Origin: Proteobacteria bacterium UBA5122
GTDB taxonomy: Bacteria > Pseudomonadota > Gammaproteobacteria > Tenderiales > Tenderiaceae
Reading direction: 5' to 3'
Length of the DNA stretch: 58,028 nt
Assembly: GCA_002415485.1 (NCBI GenBank)
Contig: DHYU01000010.1
Span: 776-58,803, forward strand
A model generated the notes under the pieces. That model was not told where the DNA came from, did no database searches, and worked only from the letters and a program-made list of their open reading frames with translations. The position numbers and the translations under genes are program-made. Positions 9,884-18,402 of the stretch are shown piece after piece. Each line of letters starts with the position of its first letter. The first letter of the stretch is position 1.

Positions 9884-11125
9884 TCAACGCGCTGGATAAT
9901 GAGCCGGATAGGGCTCGCGTGCCATACCGGTATCTACTGCCGCCTTGGCCACCGCTGGCGGCAACCAATCAATCAGGCGCGGGTCCATCGGTTTCGGCAG
10001 AATATAATCCGGCCCAAAGCTCAGCTGCTCCAAGCCATAGGCCTTGGCCACCGCCACCGGCACCGGCTCACGCGCCAAGGCACACAAGGCATGCACTGCC
10101 GCCATCTGCATCTCAGTATTGATGCCGCGCGCATGCACATCCAACGCACCGCGGAAGATGAATGGAAAACCCAGCACATTATTGACCTGATTCGGGTAAT
10201 CGCTGCGGCCAGTCGCCATCAACAGATCATCACGAACCTCGGCCGCCACCTCAGGGCGGATCTCTGGATCGGGATTGGACAGCGCAAACACCACTGGCTT
10301 GGCTGCCATCGTCGCCAACATCTCTGGCGTCAGGATGTCGGGACCAGACACCCCAATGAACACATCCGAACCGACCACCGCATCGGCCAGCGTGCGCCGC
10401 TCAGTCTCAACCGCAAACTGTTGTTTGTATTTGTTCAGATCAGTACGGCCGCCATGCACCACCCCCTGACGATCGACCAACACGATGTTCTGCGCCCCCA
10501 AGGCGCGCAGCAGCTTCATCGATGCAATCCCGGCCGCGCCCGCACCAACACAGACGATCCGCGCATCTGACAGTGTCTTACCCTGGATCTCCAAGGCATT
10601 GAGCAGGCCGGCGGCGACGATAATCGCCGTCCCGTGCTGGTCATCATGAAAGACGGGGATATTCAGCCGCTCGATCAGCGCCTCTTCGATCTCAAAACAA
10701 TGAGGCGCCGCGATATCTTCGAGATTGATCCCACCGAAGGTCGGCGCGATACGGGCGACGGTATCGATAAAGGCCTGCGGCGACTCGGCATCCACCTCGA
10801 TATCAAAGACATCGATATCGGCAAAGCGCTTGAACAACACACCCTTGCCCTCCATCACCGGCTTGCCAGCCAGGGCACCGACATTGCCCAGCCCCAACAC
10901 CGCCGTGCCATCGGTGATCACCGCCACCAGATTGCCTTTGGCTGTATAGCGGTAGGCATTACGATGATTCTCGGCAATTGCCCGCACCGGCTCGGCCACC
11001 CCCGGCGAATAGGCCAGCGACAGGTCACGCTGGTTCTCACACGGTTTGGTAATCTGTGTCGCCAGCTTCCCTGGCTTCGGCTCCGCATGATACTGCAGGG
11101 CCTGTTGTTTAAAATCGCTCGTCAT
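9884..11125 (-). CDS. NAD(P)-dependent malic enzyme (single-domain form)
   Basis: Decarboxylates malate to pyruvate with reduction of NAD(P). The start used here is the ATG at 11125, with GAGG six bases upstream. A GTG four codons earlier is in frame but overlaps that ribosome-binding site. The 413-residue product has the SPGVAEP motif, the catalytic lysine region around GKGVLFKRFADIDVFDI, and a Rossmann loop VCVGAGAAGIAS. It lacks the C-terminal phosphotransacetylase-like domain of MaeB, so it is the short bacterial form. Cofactor preference cannot be read safely from the sequence. Confidence 0.93.
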   Translation of the reverse strand: MTSDFKQQALQYHAEPKPGKLATQITKPCENQRDLSLAYSPGVAEPVRAIAENHRNAYRYTAKGNLVAVITDGTAVLGLGNVGALAGKPVMEGKGVLFKRFADIDVFDIEVDAESPQAFIDTVARIAPTFGGINLEDIAAPHCFEIEEALIERLNIPVFHDDQHGTAIIVAAGLLNALEIQGKTLSDARIVCVGAGAAGIASMKLLRALGAQNIVLVDRQGVVHGGRTDLNKYKQQFAVETERRTLADAVVGSDVFIGVSGPDILTPEMLATMAAKPVVFALSNPDPEIRPEVAAEVRDDLLMATGRSDYPNQVNNVLGFPFIFRGALDVHARGINTEMQMAAVHALCALAREPVPVAVAKAYGLEQLSFGPDYILPKPMDPRLIDWLPPAVAKAAVDTGMAREPYPAHYPAR

Positions 11126-11211
11126 CTCTACCCTCACGCCAAGACACGTCGCCTAAGTCACGCATTCTAAGTATAGCCTCCCGACCTCGCGCCGGTGACA
11201 TTGCCCCAAAC

Positions 11212-11243
11212 AAAAAAGGCGCTCTGAAAAGAGCGCCTTTTTT
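11212..11243 (-). terminator. Intrinsic terminator after rpmE
   Basis: A 14-bp perfect inverted repeat (AAAAAAGGCGCTCT / AGAGCGCCTTTTTT, GAAA-type loop) lies 28 bases beyond the rpmE stop. The six-T tract on each strand makes it a strong and possibly bidirectional terminator. Confidence 0.9.
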
Positions 11244-11270
11244 CACAGGCCTACAACCTGCAACAATCAC

Positions 11271-11480
11271 TTACTTCTTCAAACCGTACTTCTGACGGAA
11301 TTTATCAACACGACCTGCAGTGTCGACAATCTTCTGCTTGCCAGTGAAGAAAGGGTGGCAGCTTGAGCAAACATCCAAGCTCAGCTGATCCTTGCCCAGT
11401 GTAGAGCGGGTGGTGAAGGTGTTACCGCAGCTGCAGGTAACTTCAACTTCCGCGTAGGATGGATGGATATCGGCTTTCAT
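11271..11480 (-). CDS. rpmE: 50S ribosomal protein L31
   Basis: A 69-residue ribosomal protein of the large-subunit central protuberance. It is the zinc-binding C+ type, with Cys16, Cys18, Cys38 and Cys41 forming the ribbon and the usual C-terminal HPFFTGKQK...DTAGRVDKF segment. It is transcribed alone from its own promoter (11547-11575) through a leader of about 60 bases containing a hairpin, and ended by a strong terminator. Confidence 0.98.
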   Translation of the reverse strand: MKADIHPSYAEVEVTCSCGNTFTTRSTLGKDQLSLDVCSSCHPFFTGKQKIVDTAGRVDKFRQKYGLKK

Positions 11481-11510
11481 TATTGACCAAACCTCTAATG
11501 CTCGAATTCA

Positions 11511-11527
11511 CCACTCCGTCAGAGTGG
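11511..11527 (-). promoter_or_regulatory. Hairpin in the rpmE leader, candidate L31 autoregulatory element
   Basis: In the minus-strand 5' leader a 6-bp perfect stem (CCACTC / GAGTGG, five-base loop) sits about 30 bases upstream of the rpmE ATG. L31 leaders that bind L31 and repress translation are known in gammaproteobacteria. I infer the same role from position only; no covariation check was possible. Confidence 0.4.
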
Positions 11528-11546
11528 ACCCTGAAAATAGCCGCGC

Positions 11547-11575
11547 ATAATACCGAAAATCCCCGCATATCACAA
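11547..11575 (-). promoter_or_regulatory. Sigma-70 promoter of rpmE
   Basis: On the minus strand TTGTGA and TATTAT are separated by exactly 17 bases. The predicted start near 11540 gives a leader of about 60 bases. The match is 4/6 at -35 and 5/6 at -10 with ideal spacing. Confidence 0.6.
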
Positions 11576-11695
11576 GGCCCGCCCCGACAAATAAAGCATT
11601 CAAGACTTCCCCCGGATAGCCGCTGACTGGTAAAGTCGTTCGCTATGGACTTAAATCACTGAATAACAAAACAATTAAAGAGGATAGAGGGAACC

Positions 11696-14188
11696 ATGAA
11701 AGATCGCCGCCACCTGCCGTCATTCAAATACGATTACCTGGGCCTCGACGCCGACGCCCTCAAGCACTCCCTCGCCAACCGCCTCGAATATTCTGCTGGC
11801 AAGGACCTCTACACAGCCACCCCGCGTGACTGGTTTCACGTCGCCGCCTGGACCGCCCGCGACCGGCTGATCGAGCGCTGGATGGAGACCATGCGCACTT
11901 ATTACCGGGAAGACGTCAAACGCGTCTACTACCTGTCGCTGGAATTCATGATCGGCCGCACCCTGACCAACAGCGCCCTCAGCCTTGGCATCTGCGACGA
12001 ATTCGGCGAGGCCCTCAAAGCGATCGGCGTCGACCTCGAACAGATCCGCGAAATGGAAAACGACGCAGCCCTCGGCAATGGTGGCCTTGGCCGACTCGCC
12101 GCCTGTTTTCTCGACTCGATGGCCAGCCTCGGCCTGCCCGGCTATGGCTACGGCATTCGTTACGAATACGGCATGTTTACCCAGGGCATCGAAAAAGGCC
12201 AACAGGTTGAACACCCGGACAACTGGCTGCGTTACGGCAACCCATGGGAGTTCCCCCGCGCTGAGGTACTCTATCCGGTCAAATTCAACGGCCGCGTCAT
12301 CTCCCATCCCGACGACGACGGCGAAACCCGCAGCCACTGGGTCGATACAGACGAAGTCATGGCCATGGCCTATGACACACCAATCCCTGGCCATCACAAC
12401 AACACCGTCAACAACATGCGGCTGTGGTCTGCCAAATCATCGCGCGACTTTGATCTCGGCTACTTCAACGAAGGTAACTACATCAAGGCCGTCGCCGACA
12501 AGAACGATTCGGAAAACCTGTCCAAGGTACTCTACCCCGACGACACCACAAAAATGGGCCGCGAACTGCGCCTCAAACAACAATATTTTTTCGTCAGTGC
12601 CTCGTTGCAAGACATCATCTATCGTTATCTCAAACACCACGACACCTTCGATGCACTGCCAGACAAGGTCGCCATTCAGCTCAACGACACCCACCCGGTG
12701 CTCGCCATCCCCGAGTTGATGCGCCTGTTGATGGACATGCACCACTTACCACGGCAAAAGGCCTGGGACATCACCCGCCGCACCTTTGCCTACACCAATC
12801 ACACACTGATGTCCGAGGCCCTGGAAACCTGGCCCGTCTCGATGCTGGAACGCTTGCTGCCACGCCACATGCAGATCATCTACGACATCAACCACCACTT
12901 CCTCAATGAAGTGATGCACCGCTTCCCCGGTGACTGCGACCTGCTGCGACGCATGTCACTGATCAGCGAAGATGGCGACCGCCGCGTGCGCATGGCCCAC
13001 CTCGCCATCGTCGGCAGCCACAAGGTCAACGGCGTCGCTGCGCTGCACACCGAACTGATGCGCCAATCGATCTTTGCCGACTTTGATCGTTTTTATCCCG
13101 GCAAGATCAACAACAAGACCAACGGCATCACCCCACGCCGCTGGCTCAGACAAGCCAACCCGGAACTGGCAACCCTGATCAATCAACACGTCAAAGGCAA
13201 TTGGCTCATCAACCTCGATCTACTCAAAGACCTGGCCCCACTCAGCGAAAATGCCAAGTTTCGCCAACAGTTCCACCAGGTCAAACAGACCAAAAAACAA
13301 CAACTGGCTGCATATATCAAAAAGACGCAAGGCATCGACATCAACACAAATTCGCTATTCGACATTCACGTCAAACGCATACACGAATACAAACGCCAAC
13401 TGCTAAACCTGCTGCATGTCATCACGCTCTACAATCGCATTCGCAACAATCCCCTGCTCGATGTCACACCACGCACCGTAATCTTTGCCGGCAAGGCCGC
13501 ACCCGGCTATTACATGGCCAAGCTGATCATCCGGCTGATCAACGATGTCGCCGACATCATCAACCATGATCCAGCGGTCAACGAAAAGTTGAAGGTCATA
13601 TTCATTCCCAACTACAACGTCTCACTGGCCGAACTCATCATCCCCGCATGTGACATCTCGGAACAAATATCAACGGCAGGCACCGAGGCCTCCGGCACCG
13701 GCAATATGAAATTCGCACTCAATGGCGCATTAACCATCGGCACACTCGATGGCGCCAACATCGAAATCATGGAAGAGGTCGGCGAAGAGAACATCTTCAT
13801 CTTCGGTCACACCGCCAATGAAGTCAGCCAACTCAAACGGAATGGATACAATCCATGGCACTACTACGACAACAACAGTGAATTGAGACAGGTCCTGGAC
13901 ATGATCCGTGACGGCTACTTCTCACCGATGGATCACAAACGCTACCAACCGATCCTCGACACCCTCACCTACCATGGCGACCATTACTTATTGCTGGCCG
14001 ACTATCAGTCCTACATCGACTGCCAACAACGTGTCAGCGAGCTCTATTTAAACCAGGATGAATGGACCAAAAAGGCCGTGCTCAACACCGCACGTATGGG
14101 CAAATTCTCCAGCGACCGCACCATTCGGGAGTATGCAGAAGAGATATGGGGCATTGCGCCCTGCGAGATCACACTAAACAAACAATAA
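11696..14188 (+). CDS. glgP: Glycogen/starch/alpha-glucan phosphorylase
   Basis: An 830-residue GT35 enzyme that releases glucose 1-phosphate from alpha-1,4-glucan. The PLP-binding lysine lies in EASGTGNMKFALNGAL, near residue 675. The N-terminal ALGNGGLGRLAACFLDSMAS active-site motif and the substrate segments are intact, and full length matches the family. GAGGG precedes the ATG. No other glg gene is in the window. Its stop codon directly abuts the stop of the convergent kinase gene, with no spacer. Confidence 0.97.
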   Translation: MKDRRHLPSFKYDYLGLDADALKHSLANRLEYSAGKDLYTATPRDWFHVAAWTARDRLIERWMETMRTYYREDVKRVYYLSLEFMIGRTLTNSALSLGICDEFGEALKAIGVDLEQIREMENDAALGNGGLGRLAACFLDSMASLGLPGYGYGIRYEYGMFTQGIEKGQQVEHPDNWLRYGNPWEFPRAEVLYPVKFNGRVISHPDDDGETRSHWVDTDEVMAMAYDTPIPGHHNNTVNNMRLWSAKSSRDFDLGYFNEGNYIKAVADKNDSENLSKVLYPDDTTKMGRELRLKQQYFFVSASLQDIIYRYLKHHDTFDALPDKVAIQLNDTHPVLAIPELMRLLMDMHHLPRQKAWDITRRTFAYTNHTLMSEALETWPVSMLERLLPRHMQIIYDINHHFLNEVMHRFPGDCDLLRRMSLISEDGDRRVRMAHLAIVGSHKVNGVAALHTELMRQSIFADFDRFYPGKINNKTNGITPRRWLRQANPELATLINQHVKGNWLINLDLLKDLAPLSENAKFRQQFHQVKQTKKQQLAAYIKKTQGIDINTNSLFDIHVKRIHEYKRQLLNLLHVITLYNRIRNNPLLDVTPRTVIFAGKAAPGYYMAKLIIRLINDVADIINHDPAVNEKLKVIFIPNYNVSLAELIIPACDISEQISTAGTEASGTGNMKFALNGALTIGTLDGANIEIMEEVGEENIFIFGHTANEVSQLKRNGYNPWHYYDNNSELRQVLDMIRDGYFSPMDHKRYQPILDTLTYHGDHYLLLADYQSYIDCQQRVSELYLNQDEWTKKAVLNTARMGKFSSDRTIREYAEEIWGIAPCEITLNKQ

Positions 14189-15901
14189 CTAATGCGACTG
14201 CAAATAGAGATACACCCACCCCACATGCCCAAGCAACATTGCCGTAGTCAGCGCCTTCCAGAACAACACTGGATTGCGCTCGACCAGCGGCTGAAAGTCA
14301 TCACTCAATAATGTTTTATTGGGCATCTTAATGTCGTGCACGAATTCAGATAACAGACCATAACGCCTTTGTGAATTAATGCGACAAGCCTTCTCCAGCG
14401 CAGCATCCATCCAATCAGGCACAGTCGGATTAATCTCTCGCGCCGGCTGATAACGCACACGATTCAAACTACGCTGTGACAAAGGCCCACCATAAGGCAG
14501 CTTCCCTGTCAGCATTTGATAGGCCAGCACACCGATCGAATAGATATCCGAACGATTGCTTGCCGCCTCGCCGGTAAAGTATTCCGGCGCGGAGAAATCG
14601 AGCGTACCTAATAACTTGCCACGCTCGATAGGCGCTGCGATCTCTTGAATACCTGCAATCCGCGTTGAGCCGAAGTCAATGATCTTCACGCCACCGTCCT
14701 TGGTGATCATGATGTTTTCCGGCTTCAGATCCTGATGCAGCATCTCCAAGCGATGAAAGGCGCGCACACCGGCGCAGACCTGTTCAATAATCGAACGCAC
14801 CTCATCCAGCGTCGGCCGCGGATGATCATTCATCCATTGACGCAGATTCTTGCCATCCACGTACTCGGTCACGTAATACAAAAAACGTCGAGGGCGTGTC
14901 GGCTTGATCACCTGCAATACATGATTATTGCTGATCCGCCGTCCGGCCCATTCTTCATGCAAAAAGCCGTCGATGTATTCTGCGTCGTCCTCAAAATTGA
15001 CCGATGGTGTCTTTAAACAATAGTGCTGACCACTATCCTCATCCACCACCAGATAGACCTGCGAACGGTTGCTGGCATGCAACTCGCGGATGACTCGACA
15101 GCCCTCCAGCACCATGCCACTCTCCAGCGCTGGCGGAAACGGCAGCTCAGCCAGCCCCTGATAAAACTCTTCCTGATCCGGCAATGGCAATTGCACGACA
15201 TCCGCCACCTGACAGGTCACATTATCCTGACTTCCATTTTTTAATGCCCGCGTTACCAACTCACGCGCCGCGCGCTCTGGATGTTCACGCAACGACAATA
15301 CAATCTCTTTGATCTCTTTTTGACTGAGATAATCGTGCACTCCATCTGTCGTTAATAAAAACAGATCACCCTCTTCCAGGGCCTCGCTGCGATAATCGAT
15401 CTCCACATGCAGATCCGCCCCCATCGCACGGCTCAAAAATGCCTGTTCGGCACTGCCCCATGATTGGTGATCACGTGTCAGCTGTTCGAGATCACCATTG
15501 CGCAAACGATAGATGCGACTATCACCGACATGAAACAGATGCACCGTCATCGACTTGAAGACCAGCACGCTGAATGTCGTCAGCATGCCCTGCCCCGATG
15601 ACAAGCCTTGCCCCTGGCCGTACAACCAACGATTCAACGCACCCAGCACCTTGCGCCCCGAGGTCTTCACCGTCCATGAATCCGCCGTGCTGTAATAATC
15701 GCTGACAAAACCGCTGACGCAGGCCTCCGCCGCCTGCCGTCCTTTTGCAGCACTGCTCACGCCATCGGCAATCGCCACCACTGCGCCTTTGTTGGTCAGT
15801 TGTGCCCCATCAGGCACCCGACTGGCGCACGCATCTTCGTTGTCAGGCTTTTGGCCTTTTTCGCTGTATTGACCAATATTGATTTGCAGCTGGCTCATCA
15901 C
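14189..15901 (-). CDS. Fused PP2C phosphatase / Ser-Thr protein kinase with C-terminal membrane helix
   Basis: A 570-residue bifunctional protein. Residues about 1-245 are a PP2C-type phosphatase (AIADGVSSA, FHVGDSRIYR, LLTTDGVHDY, SQDNVTC). Residues about 270-530 are a eukaryotic-type kinase with HQDLKPENIMI and DFGSTR motifs and the APE-like SAPEYF segment. A single hydrophobic helix (about 545-567) close to the C-terminus should anchor it to the inner membrane, with the catalytic domains in the cytosol. It lies downstream of the nitrate transporter on the same strand. In Pseudomonas a homologous kinase/phosphatase also lies in the assimilatory nitrate cluster, so a role in controlling nitrate uptake or reduction is plausible. 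Substrates are unknown. Confidence 0.9.
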   Translation of the reverse strand: MMSQLQINIGQYSEKGQKPDNEDACASRVPDGAQLTNKGAVVAIADGVSSAAKGRQAAEACVSGFVSDYYSTADSWTVKTSGRKVLGALNRWLYGQGQGLSSGQGMLTTFSVLVFKSMTVHLFHVGDSRIYRLRNGDLEQLTRDHQSWGSAEQAFLSRAMGADLHVEIDYRSEALEEGDLFLLTTDGVHDYLSQKEIKEIVLSLREHPERAARELVTRALKNGSQDNVTCQVADVVQLPLPDQEEFYQGLAELPFPPALESGMVLEGCRVIRELHASNRSQVYLVVDEDSGQHYCLKTPSVNFEDDAEYIDGFLHEEWAGRRISNNHVLQVIKPTRPRRFLYYVTEYVDGKNLRQWMNDHPRPTLDEVRSIIEQVCAGVRAFHRLEMLHQDLKPENIMITKDGGVKIIDFGSTRIAGIQEIAAPIERGKLLGTLDFSAPEYFTGEAASNRSDIYSIGVLAYQMLTGKLPYGGPLSQRSLNRVRYQPAREINPTVPDWMDAALEKACRINSQRRYGLLSEFVHDIKMPNKTLLSDDFQPLVERNPVLFWKALTTAMLLGHVGWVYLYLQSH

Positions 15902-15914
15902 GATCTCTCAAATT

Positions 15915-15944
15915 AAAAAGGCGCGAGTGGTAAACACCCGCGCC
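15915..15944 (-). terminator. Terminator-like hairpin between nitrate transporter and kinase genes
   Basis: On the minus strand GGCGCGGGTG and CACTCGCGCC pair (one mismatch or wobble, five-base loop) and are followed by TTTTT. It sits 23 bases after the transporter stop and 14 bases before the kinase start, so it probably lowers kinase expression relative to the transporter. Confidence 0.65.
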
Positions 15945-15967
15945 ATATCGCATCGCAGATACGATAT

Positions 15968-17443
15968 CTACTTCACATCAATCATCTGCACCGTACCATC
16001 CGGCAAGGTCTCGACCATCTGCCCTTTGGGCTCGTCCAACACAAACAACACCAGGAAGAACGTAATGCTCGACAGGATACCAATCACCAGGAAGAACATA
16101 TCGTAATCCACCAGTGAGTTCACCGTGAGGAATGTCACCGCACCCACGTTACCAAAGGCACCGGCCATACCGGCGATCTGGCCGGTCATACGACGCTGCA
16201 CCAGCGGCACCATCGCAAATACCGCACCCGAACCGGCCTTGGAAAAGATTCCGGCGAAGATCGTAATCCCGACCACCAGCCATACTGGCCATGCGTGTTC
16301 CACCATGCCCAGAATCAAATAACTGAGACTGATGCCGGCAAACACTATGATCAGTGTTTTTTTACGGCCGATGATATCGCTGACCCAACCACCGGCTGGG
16401 CGCGCAACCAGATTCACGAACGGATAGATACCGGCCAACAAGGCCGCCGTCACCTTTGGGATATCAAACCAGGTCACATAAAACATCGCCAGCATCGACA
16501 CCACGGCCAGCTCGGTACCAAACGTCACGAAATACGCCCAATTCAACACCGCCACTTGTTTGAATTTATAGCGATGCATTTCAGGCACCGGCTGAGTCAA
16601 CACATGTTTATTGACCTGCCAGATCTTCCACACCTTCACCAGATAGATCACCGTCAACGCGACATAGATCAGATTAGACGTGGCTTGATCCAGCATACCC
16701 ATCTCGGCCGGAGACAATTTCCAGGTCAACAAGGCCAAGGCCAGGAACAATGGAATATTCATCAGGATATAGAGCACCAGATCACCCTTGCTGGTGACCT
16801 CCATCGCGCCCATCTTCTTCGATTTAAAGTAGGTCGATCCCTTCGGCGTATCACTGACGATAAAGAAATACAAAACGCCATAGGCGATGGTCGCCAATGC
16901 AGCAACGGTCAACGCCCAGCGCCAGCCTTCACCGCCATCACTCATCGCTGCAGCAATAAACGGCAGCGTCATCGCCGCACCGGCAGAACCGAAGTTACCC
17001 CAGCCGCCGTAGATGCCTTGAGCCAAACCGGTTTGTTTTGCCGGGAACCACTCGGTGATCATGCGGATACCGACTACAAAACCCGCACCAATGAAACCAC
17101 AGAGAAAACGCATCAGCGCCAACTCTTCATAACTATCCGCCCAGGCGAAGGCGATGCTGATCAAACCACCCAACACCATGATCGCGGTATACATAATGCG
17201 AGGACCGAAACGATCGACCAACATGCCGACAACCACACGCGCCGGAATGGTCAGCGCCACGTTCAGAATCAACAACACCTTGGCCTGTTGATCCGTCAGC
17301 TGCAGCGCTTCTTTGATAAAGGGCATCATCGGCCCCAGACCCAGCCACACGACAAAGGTCATAAAGAATGCGAACCAGGTGTAGTGCAAGATGCGTATAT
17401 TTTCTTGCCCCAACTTAAAAAGATTCAGCTTGCTCTCGCCCAT
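15968..17443 (-). CDS. NarK/NasA-type nitrate/nitrite transporter (MFS)
   Basis: A 491-residue, twelve-helix major facilitator of the nitrate/nitrite porter family. Both nitrate signatures are visible: GGWGNFGSAGAAMTLP in helix 5 and AGAFGNVGAVTFL in helix 11. Substrate-binding arginines fit VGIRMITEW in helix 2-4 and the matching helix 8 region. Placement with nirBD and an assimilatory nitrate reductase, and a sigma-54/NtrC-type promoter, point to nitrate uptake for assimilation rather than respiratory exchange. The upstream kinase-type partner gene lies on the same strand beyond a hairpin. Confidence 0.93.
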   Translation of the reverse strand: MGESKLNLFKLGQENIRILHYTWFAFFMTFVVWLGLGPMMPFIKEALQLTDQQAKVLLILNVALTIPARVVVGMLVDRFGPRIMYTAIMVLGGLISIAFAWADSYEELALMRFLCGFIGAGFVVGIRMITEWFPAKQTGLAQGIYGGWGNFGSAGAAMTLPFIAAAMSDGGEGWRWALTVAALATIAYGVLYFFIVSDTPKGSTYFKSKKMGAMEVTSKGDLVLYILMNIPLFLALALLTWKLSPAEMGMLDQATSNLIYVALTVIYLVKVWKIWQVNKHVLTQPVPEMHRYKFKQVAVLNWAYFVTFGTELAVVSMLAMFYVTWFDIPKVTAALLAGIYPFVNLVARPAGGWVSDIIGRKKTLIIVFAGISLSYLILGMVEHAWPVWLVVGITIFAGIFSKAGSGAVFAMVPLVQRRMTGQIAGMAGAFGNVGAVTFLTVNSLVDYDMFFLVIGILSSITFFLVLFVLDEPKGQMVETLPDGTVQMIDVK

Positions 17444-17486
17444 TTTTGGTTACTCCAGATGCACCAATAAAAGATACGCATGCCTG

Positions 17487-17502
17487 AGCAAGGGGCATGC
17501 CA
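17487..17502 (-). promoter_or_regulatory. Sigma-54 promoter of the nitrate transporter
   Basis: Minus-strand TGGCATGCCCCTTGCT matches the sigma-54 consensus TGGCACG-N4-TTGCW with one change. The GG and GC are separated by exactly ten bases. It would start transcription about 33 bases before the transporter ATG. Confidence 0.8.
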
Positions 17503-17554
17503 ACATAAAATTCTTTTTTTGAACATGGAGTTAACTAAAAATGAACCAAAACCA

Positions 17555-17571
17555 TGCACCGCACGGGCGCA
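17555..17571 (-). promoter_or_regulatory. NtrC-like enhancer site upstream of transporter promoter
   Basis: TGCACCGCACGGGCGCA fits the NtrC dyad GCAC-N7-GTGC in 7 of 8 conserved positions. It is centred about 87 bases upstream of the predicted sigma-54 start. Two more GTGCAC half-sites lie within 45 bases. Confidence 0.55.
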
Positions 17572-17752
17572 CATTTGGTGCACACTTCTTAAGCAATCAA
17601 CCAAACAAGTGCACCCCATGGATCTCACCCCCGTTATCGGCAATCGGTAATACACAAGCACGATCAACCATCCGCAATGAAATCAGCACCTGTCGCAGTT
17701 TTCCGCTGACAGCAAAAACATTTCCTTTTTCACATCATTAGCCGAGTGTTTT

Positions 17753-17767
17753 TGTCAATTATTGTCA
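17753..17767 (-). promoter_or_regulatory. Direct repeat TGACA-N5-TGACA, candidate OmpR-family operator
   Basis: On the minus strand two TGACA copies are spaced ten bases apart, about 80 bases before the H-NOX ATG. A similar TTACA-N5-TGACA lies before the first pilin gene. The layout resembles the RstA-type box (TACA-N6-TTACA). I infer it could bind the response regulator encoded here. Confidence 0.35.
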
Positions 17768-17847
17768 CACCCCCTTTGCGGCCTACACCCCCGGGCCGAA
17801 AACCTTTGGTCTCACCTCCATATCCACCCCCACACCCAGGAGGTCGC

Positions 17848-18402
17848 ATGTACGGCATCGTCAACAAGGCAATCGAAGAGCTGGTCCGCACCAATCACGG
17901 CGACGAGACCTGGAAGAAAATAGCGCACGCGGCCGAGCTGCAGGCCCCGGTCTTCATCAGCAACGAAGGTTATCCGGACGAGGTGACATATCGCCTGGTC
18001 GACGCTGCCTCCAAGGTACTGGGACTGCCGCCGGACCAGGTACTCGCCGCCTTTGGTGAATGGTGGGTACTCAAGACCGGTCAGCAGGAATACGGCCCCT
18101 ACATGAAGGCCGCTGGGCGCACCCTGCCCGAATTTCTCGACAACCTGCCGCGTTTTCATGATCGCGTCATCATGTTCCTGCCCGACCTGCAGCCACCCAG
18201 CTTTTCCACCCGTGATGCCGGCCCCAATCGCATCACCCTGATCTATGAATCGCCGCGCCAGGGGCTGGCCCCCATGGTGATGGGCATGCTGCAGGCGCTG
18301 GGCAAGATGTTCAATACCGCCGTCACCATCACCCACACCGTGCAGAGGGATCGGCAGCACGACCACGACGAATTCCTGATTGAGTGGAGCGCCACGGCAT
18401 GA
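17848..18402 (+). CDS. hnoX: H-NOX haem nitric-oxide sensor protein
   Basis: A 184-residue stand-alone H-NOX domain, the usual size. The ATG at 17848 is chosen because a perfect AGGAGG stands four bases upstream and the protein then begins MYGIVN, typical for the family. The haem-ligating histidine is His104 (PRFHDRV), and the propionate-binding YxSxR motif is Tyr133-Ser135-Arg137. The region where O2-binding H-NOX proteins carry a distal-pocket tyrosine (about residue 140-146) reads APMVMGM, with no tyrosine, which favours selective NO binding. The stop overlaps the start of a hybrid histidine kinase (ATGA), so NO binding is expected to modulate that kinase. Known H-NOX proteins work this way with partner kinases or cyclases. 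Confidence 0.96.
   Translation: MYGIVNKAIEELVRTNHGDETWKKIAHAAELQAPVFISNEGYPDEVTYRLVDAASKVLGLPPDQVLAAFGEWWVLKTGQQEYGPYMKAAGRTLPEFLDNLPRFHDRVIMFLPDLQPPSFSTRDAGPNRITLIYESPRQGLAPMVMGMLQALGKMFNTAVTITHTVQRDRQHDHDEFLIEWSATA

Larger units (their letters stand above)
17444..17847. other. Divergent control region between nitrate transporter and H-NOX genes
   Basis: This 404-base stretch has no credible gene. From left to right it holds a minus-strand sigma-54 promoter (17487-17502) overlapped by a GCATGCC/GGCATGC inverted repeat, an NtrC-like dyad (17555-17571), two further GTGCAC half-sites (17577-17583, 17609-17615), a plain stretch of about 130 bases, a TGTCA direct repeat (17753-17767), and the AGGAGG ribosome-binding site of the H-NOX gene. 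Confidence 0.7.

Noticed and set aside
17741..17770. FNR/DNR-type box (TTGAT-N4-ATCAA) before hnoX
   Set aside because: The TGTCA copies are direct, not inverted, and the arms do not match the TTGAT/ATCAA consensus.
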